Position numbers and translations under genes: made by a program. Shown in pieces: positions 55,550-64,000 of a DNA stretch of 64,000 bases. The notes beneath the pieces were generated by a model that saw only the letters and a list, made by a program, of their open reading frames with translations, did no database searches and was not told where the DNA came from. How positions within the stretch are numbered: position 1 is the stretch's first letter; each line of letters starts with the position of its first letter. This stretch comes from Cricetomys ansorgei (Eukaryota > Chordata > Mammalia > Rodentia > Nesomyidae): contig JAMJFZ010003581.1 of NCBI GenBank assembly GCA_026225945.1, positions 12,406,001 to 12,470,000 on the forward strand, read 5' to 3'.

Positions 55550-56249
55550 GTAAAAAGATCAAAAACATTGAAAGCATATTGGAGACTGAGTCTTTGTCTG
55601 AAAACGCTACAGGGAAAATGTCCTGGAAATCATCTTGGGTGACATCCGCCACCAGTGTGGCCATAATAGGAAGAGGAATGAATGTCTTTTGGGAATTCCG
55701 TGGGAAGGGCTGGGAGGGCATTGCTGGCCTGGCCAGGACAGTCTGGTGCTCTTCTGCATGTTTCTGTTTCAGGTGGATTGGAGGGCAGTGGTTTCATAAA
55801 GAGCCCCCTTTTCTGTTCATCTTCTCTGGTTCTGATTTTTCACTCTTTTCCTTGAAAAAGAAACTGGGGAGCAGGGTACTTTTAAAGGGTCCCTCCAATT
55901 CCTGGTGCTCATTATATATTTGCAAAGATTTTTTTACTTTAAATTTTTGTGTGCATCTTTTTTTTAAACTAATGTGCATGTTCCTTCATTTTACTTTTTT
56001 GTGCTGCATGTGATGTTATGTATATGTACATACACATATGTACATACGTAACCAATTTCTGTGTATTTATGCGTATGCACACGCATTTCTATGTATCTAC
56101 GTATAAGTACATAAAAGGACAAAAAGAAATATATGAATAATAAAAATATATGTGCCTTATATCTAAAATGCCATATTTTATAGGAAAAGCTTTAGCAATT
56201 GCCCTAAAATACATTTATAGATGATAGATAATAATGTGTAGGTTTAATT
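55550..56249. other. Single-copy stretch with TATG/ACAT-rich part
   Basis: About 56005-56110 is a run of alternating words such as tatgtatatgtacatacaca and tatgtacatacgta, with local palindromes. A 144-codon plus-strand frame at 55579-56013 has no domain and begins beside the polypyrimidine tract. Confidence 0.4.
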
Positions 56250-56543
56250 AAAAAGTAGAACAGGACATGGGAGAGTAAGTCAGTGAGTAAAACAGTTGTA
56301 TTGCAAACATAAGTTCAATCTCCAGAACCCAGGTCAAAGCAGCAGCCATGTTGACAGATGCTTGGAACCCCAGTGCCAGAGGCACAGAGACTGGAGGATC
56401 CCTGGGACTGGCTAGCCAGCCAGACTGGCCCAATTGATCCACTCCAGACTGATCAGAGATACTGTCTCTAAGGTGGTGGGTGACAATTCCTGAGGCTGAC
56501 ACCTAAGATTGTCCTCTGGCCTCCGTACACAGGTGCATACATG

Positions 56544-56588
<45 letters not shown>

Positions 56589-56596
56589 ACACACAG
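56250..56596 (+). mobile_element. B4-type composite SINE with CA tail
   Basis: Head gacatgggagagtaagtcag, tgagtaaaacagttgtattg and cataagttcaatctccagaa; middle gacagatgcttggaacccca and cacagagactggaggatccc; tail agattgtcctctggcctccg and a (CA)n array at 56544-56595. Full-length composite. Confidence 0.82.
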
Positions 56597-56753
56597 TGAG
56601 AAAGGAGGGGCAGCATGGCGTAAGTAGGAGCGATGTGTTTGCTTCTGGCCCCCACCATGGATTTGCATCCCTGTGCTCTCATCCTTTCTGGAGGTCAAGA
56701 ATTGCCCTGTCTGCTGTGAATGGCAGTTGTCTGCTATAACCTGGAAACTTAAG

Positions 56754-56755
<2 letters not shown>

Positions 56756-56787
<32 letters not shown>
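56756..56787 (+). repeat. (CA)n microsatellite
   Basis: About 15 CA units with no adjoining SINE. Confidence 0.95.
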
Positions 56788-57219
56788 CCTGGTTCCAGGC
56801 AGAAGTCTTAGATTGTGATTTCCTTTCCTTCTTCCTTCTCCTCCTCTCTTCCCTTTTCCCTTTGAAGAAGGTCTCTGTTGTTACCTGCGGCAGGCTCTGA
56901 ACGCTCCCGTGCTATTTGGTTGATTGCTCTGTCCTCAGAGACAGCCCGTTTAAATCCCATCTGCTGTGGCAGCATCAGGACCGCTGGGAAGTTAGAGCCT
57001 TTCTAAATAGAACTCCCCAGGGCCAGCTCCAAGGGAGGGCCTGGAGAAAGCCACAGGGCAATTGAGTGGCACACCCCAGAACAGAGAGACATCCTTCCCC
57101 CTTGTTTTTCTTACAAGAGAGAAAAAGGCAATGCAGATATGTTAGCATTTGATGAACTGTCCCTATCCAGGGGAACGCTATCATTTCAATGCCCCTCCCT
57201 TTTGAAAACGTACCCAACA
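56788..57219. other. Single-copy stretch, nothing recognised
   Basis: No family recognised. The texture is similar to the following candidate regulatory segment. Confidence 0.4.
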
Positions 57220-57330
57220 GTCTCTGAATTCCCATTAATGCAAAGTTCAGATAAAGCCGATGAAAAGCATCTGCCATCTTGATAGTTGCCGTGGCAGATG
57301 GCGCCAGCCTTTCTGCTTCTATCAGTGTTA
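57220..57330. promoter_or_regulatory. Candidate regulatory segment with paired E-boxes
   Basis: A 9-bp perfect inverted repeat, catctgcca (57268-57276) and tggcagatg (57292-57300), is separated by 15 bases. Each arm is a CATCTG/CAGATG E-box. Next to it are agttcagataaagccg (GATA-type core) and ccattaatgcaaag (TAAT core). No transposon explains it. Regulatory function is inferred only. Confidence 0.3.
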
Positions 57331-58899
57331 GGATCAGAGCACACTTTGTGTTCCAAGCTGAGATAAAAATCATCGAAGCCGTACCTGGAAGAGGCAGGAC
57401 CCGCTGCAGGCCTGCCACTCTGCGTCAGGACAGAGCAGCTTGGGAAAAAAAAGCCGTGCATAGCGTGTTTGTTCCTGCAGCGGTGGTTGCAAACTTCAGT
57501 AGGTGGTGGTACTGGCGGGGGTTCCGAAAGGCTGGCTTTCCTTTTCCACTGTTCCCTGCCACTTGTCACCTAGAGATGCGGGAGTAGTCACATGCTCAGT
57601 AATCGTGGATGACAACCAACCCTGCTGGGATGTCCTACAAGGGGTCATTCAATGTCTGTGCTGTGAATCAATAAAAGAACAAAAAAAAAGTGCACAAAAA
57701 AGAGAGCGATGGGTGGCCCAGGCTTGGAAAGCCTCCATTCAGCCTTGTGATCCGGTGCTCCAGTGCCCACAGCTCAAGCCACTGCTGCAATGTTAGGCTC
57801 ACAGAACTGAAATCCTACCCCGTCCCCTCCCCCATGTCCCACCACAATCCAGCCTTCTTCACTGTGGCCTGACAGCACACCCTGTCCAGGATGCTTCCAA
57901 GATGAGATGTTAGAGAGGTGAGCGCTTCCGACTGCTCTTGATGGCACTGCGTTCCTGCTTTAGTTGCGGGTAAAATTATCTTTCGTAGTTAGGTTGCTTG
58001 ATAAATAGTGGGGTTGTGTGATCTTAAGGTTTTGTGCAAGCTAGTGACACAGCCTGGAGAACCATTTGGCTGGTGCACAGCGTGGGGTGAACGGGAACAG
58101 GGAGCCACCCTACTGGAAATATGCATAGGTTTCTATAAGACGTTAATAACAAACACTGGGAGCCACTAGAGTTGGCTGCACTAGAGTTCAGGCACCCCAA
58201 GGATGCCTTAAAGGAGTTTTAAAAACAAACAAGCAACTGGCTCTCCCTGTGTGAGAACAAGATTTGGAGCCTATTGGCTCTGCTCTGTGCTAACTAGTTG
58301 CAGTCTCAGCCACCTCCAAGATACCAAATATGTGCCACAGATGTCAGGGATTATCAATCTATGAAATTCATCCATTCCCCAATTTCTTAGCATTCGGGTT
58401 GCTTTCAAAGGGATCCTTATTTCAGGCTGTGCTGATGGGTGAAGGTCAACAATTAACTAAGGTCTAGTAACACTGTCTAGAACTGTGTGGTTTACAAAGG
58501 GCTCCCAGCGGCTGGGGAAGCTTATTGCTGTGACACAGAGTTCTACGTGACAGGAGACGGTAGAAAGAGACAGGCTCCCAAGGCTGTGCTCTGGGGTTGA
58601 TGTCTTCCCAGCTCCACACTGCGGTTACGCTGTAATTTATGTGAGCGGTGCGCACAGTCCCATGCTGCGCGGTTTGATAAGCCGTGTGTTGTGTAACTGC
58701 AACCCCAGTTTCTCCTTCTGAAAGGATGTCCTGCCCGGCGCAGTCCTTTTGCAGATAGCCTGTGGCCCACACGTGCTTTCTAACTCCTCGATCTTCAAGA
58801 CTTCATATATGCAGACCTTTGCAAGTGCCTGTCTTCACTTACTCTAAGGTGTCTGAAGTTCCTTATGCTGTGTGCATTTGTAGTTATTTTATTCCTTGT
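57331..58899. other. Single-copy stretch, no gene seen
   Basis: Frames of 75-127 codons on both strands around 57186-57796 conflict and lack motifs. caataaaagaacaaaaaaaa near 57669 looks like a decayed poly(A) end, but nothing upstream is recognisable as a processed copy. About 58640-58745 holds several CpGs. Confidence 0.4.
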
Positions 58900-59404
58900 T
58901 ATGATGCAGACCTGTCTTATATGGGCATATATGTTGATCCACTACTCCAGCGAAGAGCACTTGGGAGGCTTCCGGCGTCGGGTGGTTGCGAATGAGACGG
59001 TTATAAACATCTATGAGCATGATTTTGGGTGAGTATGAAGTCTATTTCACTAGGGTAGTACTCAGGACCGTGACTGTGGAGGAGGATAAGAAGCATATGT
59101 TTATCTTTCTAAGAAGTGACCAAATTCTTTCCCGGAAGTGGCGACAGTGTCTCTCATTCCCGCCACAGGCTACGGAAGTCCCAGTGGTCGGACATGTTCA
59201 CTAGTACTTGGTGACGCCCGTTTACCCACCTTGATTTTTGTCTTCCCTGAAGGTGGGCAGTGAATTCTCCATGTGTTTCACCTCACTGTGCTTTCCCAGT
59301 GACGAACGATGCTGAACATTTTGGCATGTGGATTTGCTATCCTGATATTTTTATGATGTTCTTAGAGTGGTTACTTTTTCCATCAGTTTGATCAAAATAA
59401 TGGT

Positions 59405-59699
59405 GGGGGCGTGGGGGGGATCCACTCAAGAGAGGAGAAGTTTATCTTGGCTCTTGGTTTCATACATTTCAGTCCACTGTGGTGTGGAAGGCGTGGAAAG
59501 GATGTGGCGGTGGAGTGTGCAGGGGAAGTCGTCCCATGCTGAGGAATCAGAAAGCTGAGGCAGGGTACCAGGAAGTGGGGCGAGTCAGCCCCTACCTCCT
59601 GAAGCCCCCCTAGCCTCTGCATATAACCCCACCAGCTGGGGAATGAGTGTTAGCTGGGAGCCTGTGGCAACACTTCAGATTCAAACCATACCAGATGTT
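59405..59699 (-). mobile_element. Rodent LTR-like insertion inside the old L1
   Basis: gagaggagaagtttatcttg, gctcttggtttcatacattt, cagtccactgtggtgtggaa and ggcgtggaaaggatgtggcg correspond to the reverse strand of the rodent LTR family seen at 36940 (gagaaagggtttattttggc, ttcagtccatcatggcgggg, aaggcatgg). Ends are inferred from where L1 text stops and resumes. Confidence 0.5.
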
Positions 59700-59884
59700 T
59701 GGCCTGTGTTTTGAATTAGGTTGTTGTTTTCCTATGATTGAATTTTTGAGAATTAAAAAAAAAAAAGTGAATGTAAGTCGTATCAGATACGCGATTTGCA
59801 AATATTTCCTCTACATCTGTAACTCGTCTTATTCGCTTATAACTTGAATGAGAAACAATAATAAAAATCGTATATTTATCATGC

Positions 59885-60193
59885 ACGGTATTGAAATGTG
59901 TGTCCCAGCAGCCAAGCAGCAAGCCAAGCATGGTCTGTACACTGCAACACTCATGCTGGGGTCGTAGAGACAGGAGGACCACCAGAGCTGGCTGACTGCC
60001 ATCGTATCCAAGCCTTCTAGCTCTGGGTCCATGGAGAGACTCTGTCTCCAAAGAGTCAGCAGAGACTGCTAGGGGAAGACACCTGGTGTCCTCTGTCCTC
60101 CATGCACATACAAGGGTTCACACTTGTACACATAGATGTACATAAACCACACACACACACACAAACACAGGGGGAGAGAGAGAGAGAGAGAGA
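59885..60193 (+). mobile_element. B4-type composite SINE with CA/GA tail
   Basis: Middle catgctggggtcgtagagac, aggaggaccaccagagctgg; then agagactctgtctccaaaga, acctggtgtcctctgtcctc, and a tail of CA (60151-60168) and GA (60175-60193) repeats. The head is weak or missing. Confidence 0.7.
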
Positions 60194-60325
60194 ATTAGAA
60201 GGCCACTTTCTAAAAATAAAAGAATGTAATACATTGTCAAATATTAGAACTTTTGGACTCATTTCTTCCTATTTAACTGAAGTTTGCATTCTTCACTCTT
60301 TAGCCAGTCTCTCCCCAGCTTGCCC

Positions 60326-60356
60326 CTTCTCTCTCTCTCTCTCTCTCTCTTTTTTT
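60326..60356 (+). repeat. (CT)n plus T-run
   Basis: About 11 CT units followed by T/C-rich sequence. It lies at the A-tail end of the minus-strand B1 that follows. Confidence 0.9.
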
Positions 60357-60503
60357 CCCCGAGGCAGGGTTTCTCTGTTGTAACTCTGGCTGTCCTGGAA
60401 CTCACTCTGTAGACCAGGCTGGTCTCGAACTCACAGAGATCCGCCTACCTCTGCCTTCCAAGCGCTGGGATTAAAATGGTGTGCCACTACCACCCAGCCT
60501 CTG
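60357..60503 (-). mobile_element. B1 SINE, full length
   Basis: The plus strand reads ccgaggcagggtttctctgt, ctggctgtcctggaactcac, tctgtagaccaggctggtct, cgaactcacagagatccgcc, tacctctgccttccaagcgc, tgggattaaaatggtgtgcc and actaccacccagcc. Close to the B1 consensus, so it is one of the younger SINEs here. Confidence 0.96.
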
Positions 60504-60720
60504 CCTGTCTTTAAATCCTCAGTGTCTTCCAAATAGCAGAATCTCCTAGTCTGATGAAGTTCAATTTATCATTTTTTTTAATGAAGTTGACTTTTTATTT
60601 TTTAGTTTTGTATTTCAGATATGTTTCCCGTACGCAAAGTGGCAAACATTCACTCTTGTGTTTGCTTCTAGGAGTCATGCAGTTTGGTTTTGCAGGTAGG
60701 TAACATTTGAGTTAGTCTCC

Positions 60721-62337
60721 CTCTATAATACAACCTACAAAACGAATGTTTCCTGCTGCTTTGGAGATTCGCTCCGAATTTTCACATTCAGGCTCAGTTG
60801 TAGCCGCTGCTTGTCAGCACCACACTTCGCTCAATTGCGCCTTGTTTCACAGTTGGGTATTTGGTTTTAAATACCATTCTGTTTACTGTGACTCTACTAT
60901 ACACCTTGTAAGTCAATGTTGTGTCTTCCCACCTGTTCTTTTCTCAAGGATGAAAAAAAATCCATGATGTAAAGCATGGGTACATTTCCTGTTGACACCA
61001 TGCTGAGCACACACTCTTGCTTTAGATGAGAGAGTAACAAATGAACGAGGACGAAGGGACAGACACTGACTCCACCGTAGGTATCTGAGACGCAGCAAGG
61101 TACGGGCATGTGTGTCAGAAAGGAGGGTTGACGCTGTCTAGAGACGGACAAAGACGTGGATCTCTAACCAACAGAATGCCCTGCTAAGTAGTTAGTATAG
61201 CCCACCTCTTTATCTTTCATACTCATTTTTCCAGTTTCCTTACCATCCACCACGACCAAAAGCAGCTAAGGGGAGGAGAAGGTTCAGAGCACTGCACGGA
61301 TTACAGTCCACCTCTGACAGAAGTCCAGAGAAGCCTGCCCCCGTACCTCGAGTAAAGAGGATTCTTCAAGGCAGACTGCTGTCATAGGATCTTGGATCCC
61401 AAATTAAATGCGGTGCCTCTGTAGACTCGGGAAGTACAATACTCCCATGAGAATAGAGCTCCCACCACTAAGAGTTCGAACTTATGTACATATTTATGGA
61501 GTGAGCTTTCGTTGACAGTGCAGAATGATGGTGTCTCTGCCTCAGAAGAGGCTGAGCCTGGCGCCACAGAATGGCCCTCTCCGCTGGAACTCCGCCACAG
61601 GTGCATCACCTACCCCCCCCCCCGCCATTACCTCTTGGGCATTGCTAATTCTCTTTAAAGGGTGTCCTCTTTATTCATGTCTCCAATTAAAAGCACCTCG
61701 AAAGACTGCCCCATGCCTTTAAGTTGGCTCAAGATCAGTTTCATACAGAGCTAGCTTTGAGAAAGAGCTCTAGACTATCACGTGTGCTTTGTTCTGTTTC
61801 GAGCAGCACAGGACTTGCCGTTGTGATTCGAAGGTGAGCATGGCAAGGCTTTCTAGGCCACATGTGGCACCTGGGTGAGCAACCCTACCAAAGCAAAGCA
61901 CACCTTCCGCGGGAGGATTAGTAATCAATGCCTTGGGGAGAAGCGAGAAGCGGAGGGACGGTGAATTATTCTTCCCCTTTTGCAACTGTTCCTCACCAAG
62001 TTTTATTTTCATTGTACTTTTAAGTGGCTCAAGGTATCTTCCTGTTTCCACACTGACAGACTTTTTCTTTACAGGAGCCAGTTTTCGTCTTTCTTTTATA
62101 ATCTGAGAAAATGAGATATAGACATGTGAGGTGCTTAATTCCTATAACACATTCTTGCATCTCATACATCTACTGGTAACAGGCTAAATACTGGGTCAAG
62201 TGGACTTCTGTGGCGAGCATACCCATTCTTGGACATGTACTAGGGAGTGCACAGCATGGAAACATATAAGCCCTTCCTTGCTAGACGTATATTGCTACTT
62301 GGCTTGGGCCTGCTCTTTTTCTAAATAGTGTATTCTT
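60721..62337. other. Single-copy stretch, no gene seen
   Basis: No clear repeat family. A run of C occurs at 61613-61623. Short frames lack features. Confidence 0.4.
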
Positions 62338-62668
62338 GGGGCTTGGGGAGAAGGTTCAACGGATAAAGCACTTGACACACAAGCATGAGAATCTGAGTTC
62401 GAATCCCAAGAACGCTATAAAGCTAGACATAGTAGCATATGTCTAAAATCCCAGTTCCCTTATGGCGAGACGGGAGGCAGAGACGGGAGAATCCCTGGAA
62501 GCTTGCAGGCCAGCTGGCCTGGCATATGCTGTAGTAAACAAGTGACTGTTTCAAGCAAGGTGGAAGGCCAGGGCCTAGCACTGAAGGTTGCCGTCTGCGC
62601 TCCGCACATATGCTGTGACACATGTGTATCCCCATCCCACACGTACACATCACACACAAAGAGTGCAT
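62338..62668 (+). mobile_element. B4-type composite SINE
   Basis: Head gggcttggggagaaggttca, acggataaagcacttgacac and tctgagttcgaatcccaaga; middle gtctaaaatcccagttccct, gacgggaggcagagacggga, gaatccctggaagcttgcag, agtgactgtttcaagcaagg; tail ctgtgacacatgtgtatccc and a short CA run. All three modules are present in order. Confidence 0.85.
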
Positions 62669-63195
62669 TCCTGTTTCCTTGCTTGTTCCTGTTAAGCACT
62701 CGGTGGCTTGAATCACCCCGTGTTCCATCCGAATTCTCTCTGGGAGCCCGTGAATCTAGACTGCTGCTTGGGTGGAGTAAACTGGAGCTATTCCTGTGAA
62801 AAGACCGTCCTGACCACGAAGTCATGGGAAATAGAGGCTTAGTCTACAGCAGCCAAAAATGTAGAGGGGTGATGGGCTCCAGAGACATAGATTTGTAGGG
62901 ATGATGGTTCCAGAAGCAGGTAAATGGTAGACAGGGAGGGAGGAGATGCCAGGGTGAAGGCCATTCCTACCGATAGGCACAACCTTGTTTTTCGTGAACG
63001 CTCGCTTTCCTTGCCTGTTGGCACGAAGTTCTTTGAGAAAACGCTATGTAATTCTTTTGCAGAGCGTTGTGTGTGGCCGTCCTCTGCCTCCCCCTCCAGT
63101 TCCCAGACAGAACTGATCATCCTCTCATCTGTTTTCAACAGCATTTGACACACAGCTTCCATAGCATGTTTTACCAGTGAAAGATAATTGGCAGC
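62669..63195. other. Single-copy stretch, nothing recognised
   Basis: A 107-codon minus-strand frame at 62839-63162 has no recognisable domain. Confidence 0.4.
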
Positions 63196-63582
63196 AGGCT
63201 GGAGAGATGGCTCGGTTGGTAAGGCACTTGCCCTGCAAGCTCAGAGGACCCGAGTTCACGTCCCCAGCACCCAGCACCCAGCACCAAACCTGGGATGGCA
63301 TGGTGGCTCACCTGTCATCCCAGGACCGAAGAAGGGCTCCCCAGAACAAGCTGGGTTTGAATCACTGAATCAGTCAGCTCTGTGTTCAGTGAGAGACCCT
63401 GCCTCTCCACTGAGCGACTGTGGAAGACATCTGACTTCAACCCCTGGTCCTGATCATGTGCCCACGTGTGTGCCCACGCACAGCGAACATTCAAAGATAC
63501 CCCCACACACATACGCACACACGCATACACACGCACACACGCACACCTGCACCCACACACACACGCACACGCACACGCAAAG
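63196..63582 (+). mobile_element. B4-type composite SINE with CA/CG tail
   Basis: Head aggctggagagatggctcgg, ttggtaaggcacttgccctg and ggacccgagttcacgtcccc; middle ggcatggtggctcacctgtc and tcagtgagagaccctgcctc; tail catgtgcccacgtgtgtgcc and a cacacgcacacacgcacacc array to 63580. A 7-bp phrase (cagcacc) is tandemly repeated near 63268-63285. Confidence 0.85.
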
Positions 63583-63934
63583 ATGACTTGCAGAGAGTGT
63601 CTGCTGATGAGCACCTCTTTCCAAATATTCCTCAGAATAGGAACTTTATATGAGCAGTGGCCAGTGATTTTTCTGACCGATGGCAGGTTCCCAACACGTG
63701 TGTGTGCATTATACGGGTCACCTTCATATTGCATTCCAGTCCTCACCGTTACTTCCATCAGCTCCGCAGGGAACAGTCGGAGCTACAGAACAATCTATTC
63801 TCCTTTGTCTTAAAAGTATTTTTCCAAACAGGTTTGGTGATAGATGTGGCTGAAACTGTTGAGTGGACGGGAAATGGCGGTCACTGATAACTTGCTCAGG
63901 ATCTGATTTTCCATGTGGAATGTAAACTTGCTAG
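63583..63934. other. Single-copy stretch, nothing recognised
   Basis: No family recognised. Confidence 0.4.
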
Positions 63935-63935
63935 G

Positions 63936-63997
63936 CTTTTTTTTTCTTTCCTTTCCTTTTCTTTTCTTTTTCTTCTTCTCTCTCTCTTTTCTTTTGG
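63936..63997 (+). repeat. Polypyrimidine tract at the window end
   Basis: T-run followed by cctttccttttcttttcttt and ctctctctcttttctttt. It runs nearly to the window edge, and the final bases are ggtag. It may be the A-tail side of a minus-strand SINE or L1 beyond the window. Confidence 0.9.
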
Positions 63998-64000
63998 TAG

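Larger units (their letters stand above)
58900..60720 (-). pseudogene. Ancient L1 (L1M/HAL1-like) ORF2 3' region, interrupted by insertions
   Basis: Reverse-complement L1 text appears in collinear pieces. 58920-59400: gaatgagacggttataaaca, ttctttcccggaagtggcga, cattcccgccacaggctacg, gatgctgaacattttggcat. 59700-59855: tgtgttttgaattaggttgt and atacgcgatttgcaaatatt. 60530-60720: tgatgaagttcaatttatca, gcttctaggagtcatgcagt. The order matches one minus-strand L1 split by an LTR-like insertion (about 59405-59700), a B4 SINE and a B1 SINE. All frames are broken. Confidence 0.65.

Noticed and set aside
57279..57690. Processed pseudogene ending in aataaaagaacaaaaaaaa
   Set aside because: The upstream text does not resemble any mRNA I know, and the A-run is short and interrupted.
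63936..64000. Polypyrimidine tract and AG as a 3' splice site at the window end
   Set aside because: The sequence stops at ggtag with no exon visible, so simple sequence or a SINE/L1 tail is the better reading.

Overview
This window looks like non-coding DNA from a muroid rodent (mouse, rat or hamster group). The evidence is its repeat content. There are B1-type SINEs on both strands, tRNA-headed B2/B3 SINEs, composite B4-type SINEs with long CA tails, a URR1 hAT transposon, rodent L1 (Lx-type) 3' UTRs, and rodent ERVL-MaLR (ORR1/MT-type) LTRs. Beneath these lie older mammalian repeats: MIR, L2, MER5, MLT1 and an ancient L1. I could not fix the species. The SINEs are mostly diverged, and I saw neither intact ID elements (expected to be common in rat) nor fresh B2 or L1Md insertions (expected in mouse).

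I found no protein-coding gene, exon, tRNA or rRNA that I can defend. The long open frames (about 200-370 residues) are translations of simple repeats: TG/CA arrays at 28.3-29.2 kb and 35.9-36.8 kb, and a CCTGTG minisatellite at 47.2-47.8 kb. The remaining frames are short, unrelated to families I recognise, and often fall in SINE or LTR sequence. The window is best read as intergenic or intronic.

Layout. 0-6 kb: B4 SINE, L2 fragment, a 582-bp ERV solo LTR with matching flanks, a complete URR1 with target duplication, B1/B2/B3 SINEs, and an LTR carrying a five-copy 45-bp tandem repeat. 6-20 kb: sparse old repeats (L2, MIR, MLT1-like LTR, two rodent LTRs, three L1 3' UTR pieces) in mostly single-copy DNA. 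19.6-23.4 kb: a dense SINE cluster with MER5. 23.4-28.3 kb: mainly single-copy DNA, including a patch that retains CpGs. 28.3-37.5 kb: two large TG/CA minisatellites, each joined to the 3' end of a SINE, with a CTC tract and LTR fragments. 39-47 kb: rodent L1 3' UTR blocks, LTR and SINEs. 47.2-47.8 kb: a higher-order minisatellite. 48-58 kb: mostly single-copy DNA with candidate regulatory sites, a CTCF-like site, a MaLR LTR and an L1 3' end. 58.9-60.7 kb: an ancient L1 broken by younger LTR and SINE insertions. 62-64 kb: two more B4 composites.

No genes act together here, and I see no new functional system. The most informative structures are the minisatellites that grew from SINE tails, the 71-bp higher-order minisatellite, the frame-preserving 45-bp repeat inside an LTR, the nested insertions in the old L1, and a few single-copy segments with regulatory-looking motifs. 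Repeat names come from remembered family consensus sequences, so boundaries are approximate unless a target-site duplication is described.
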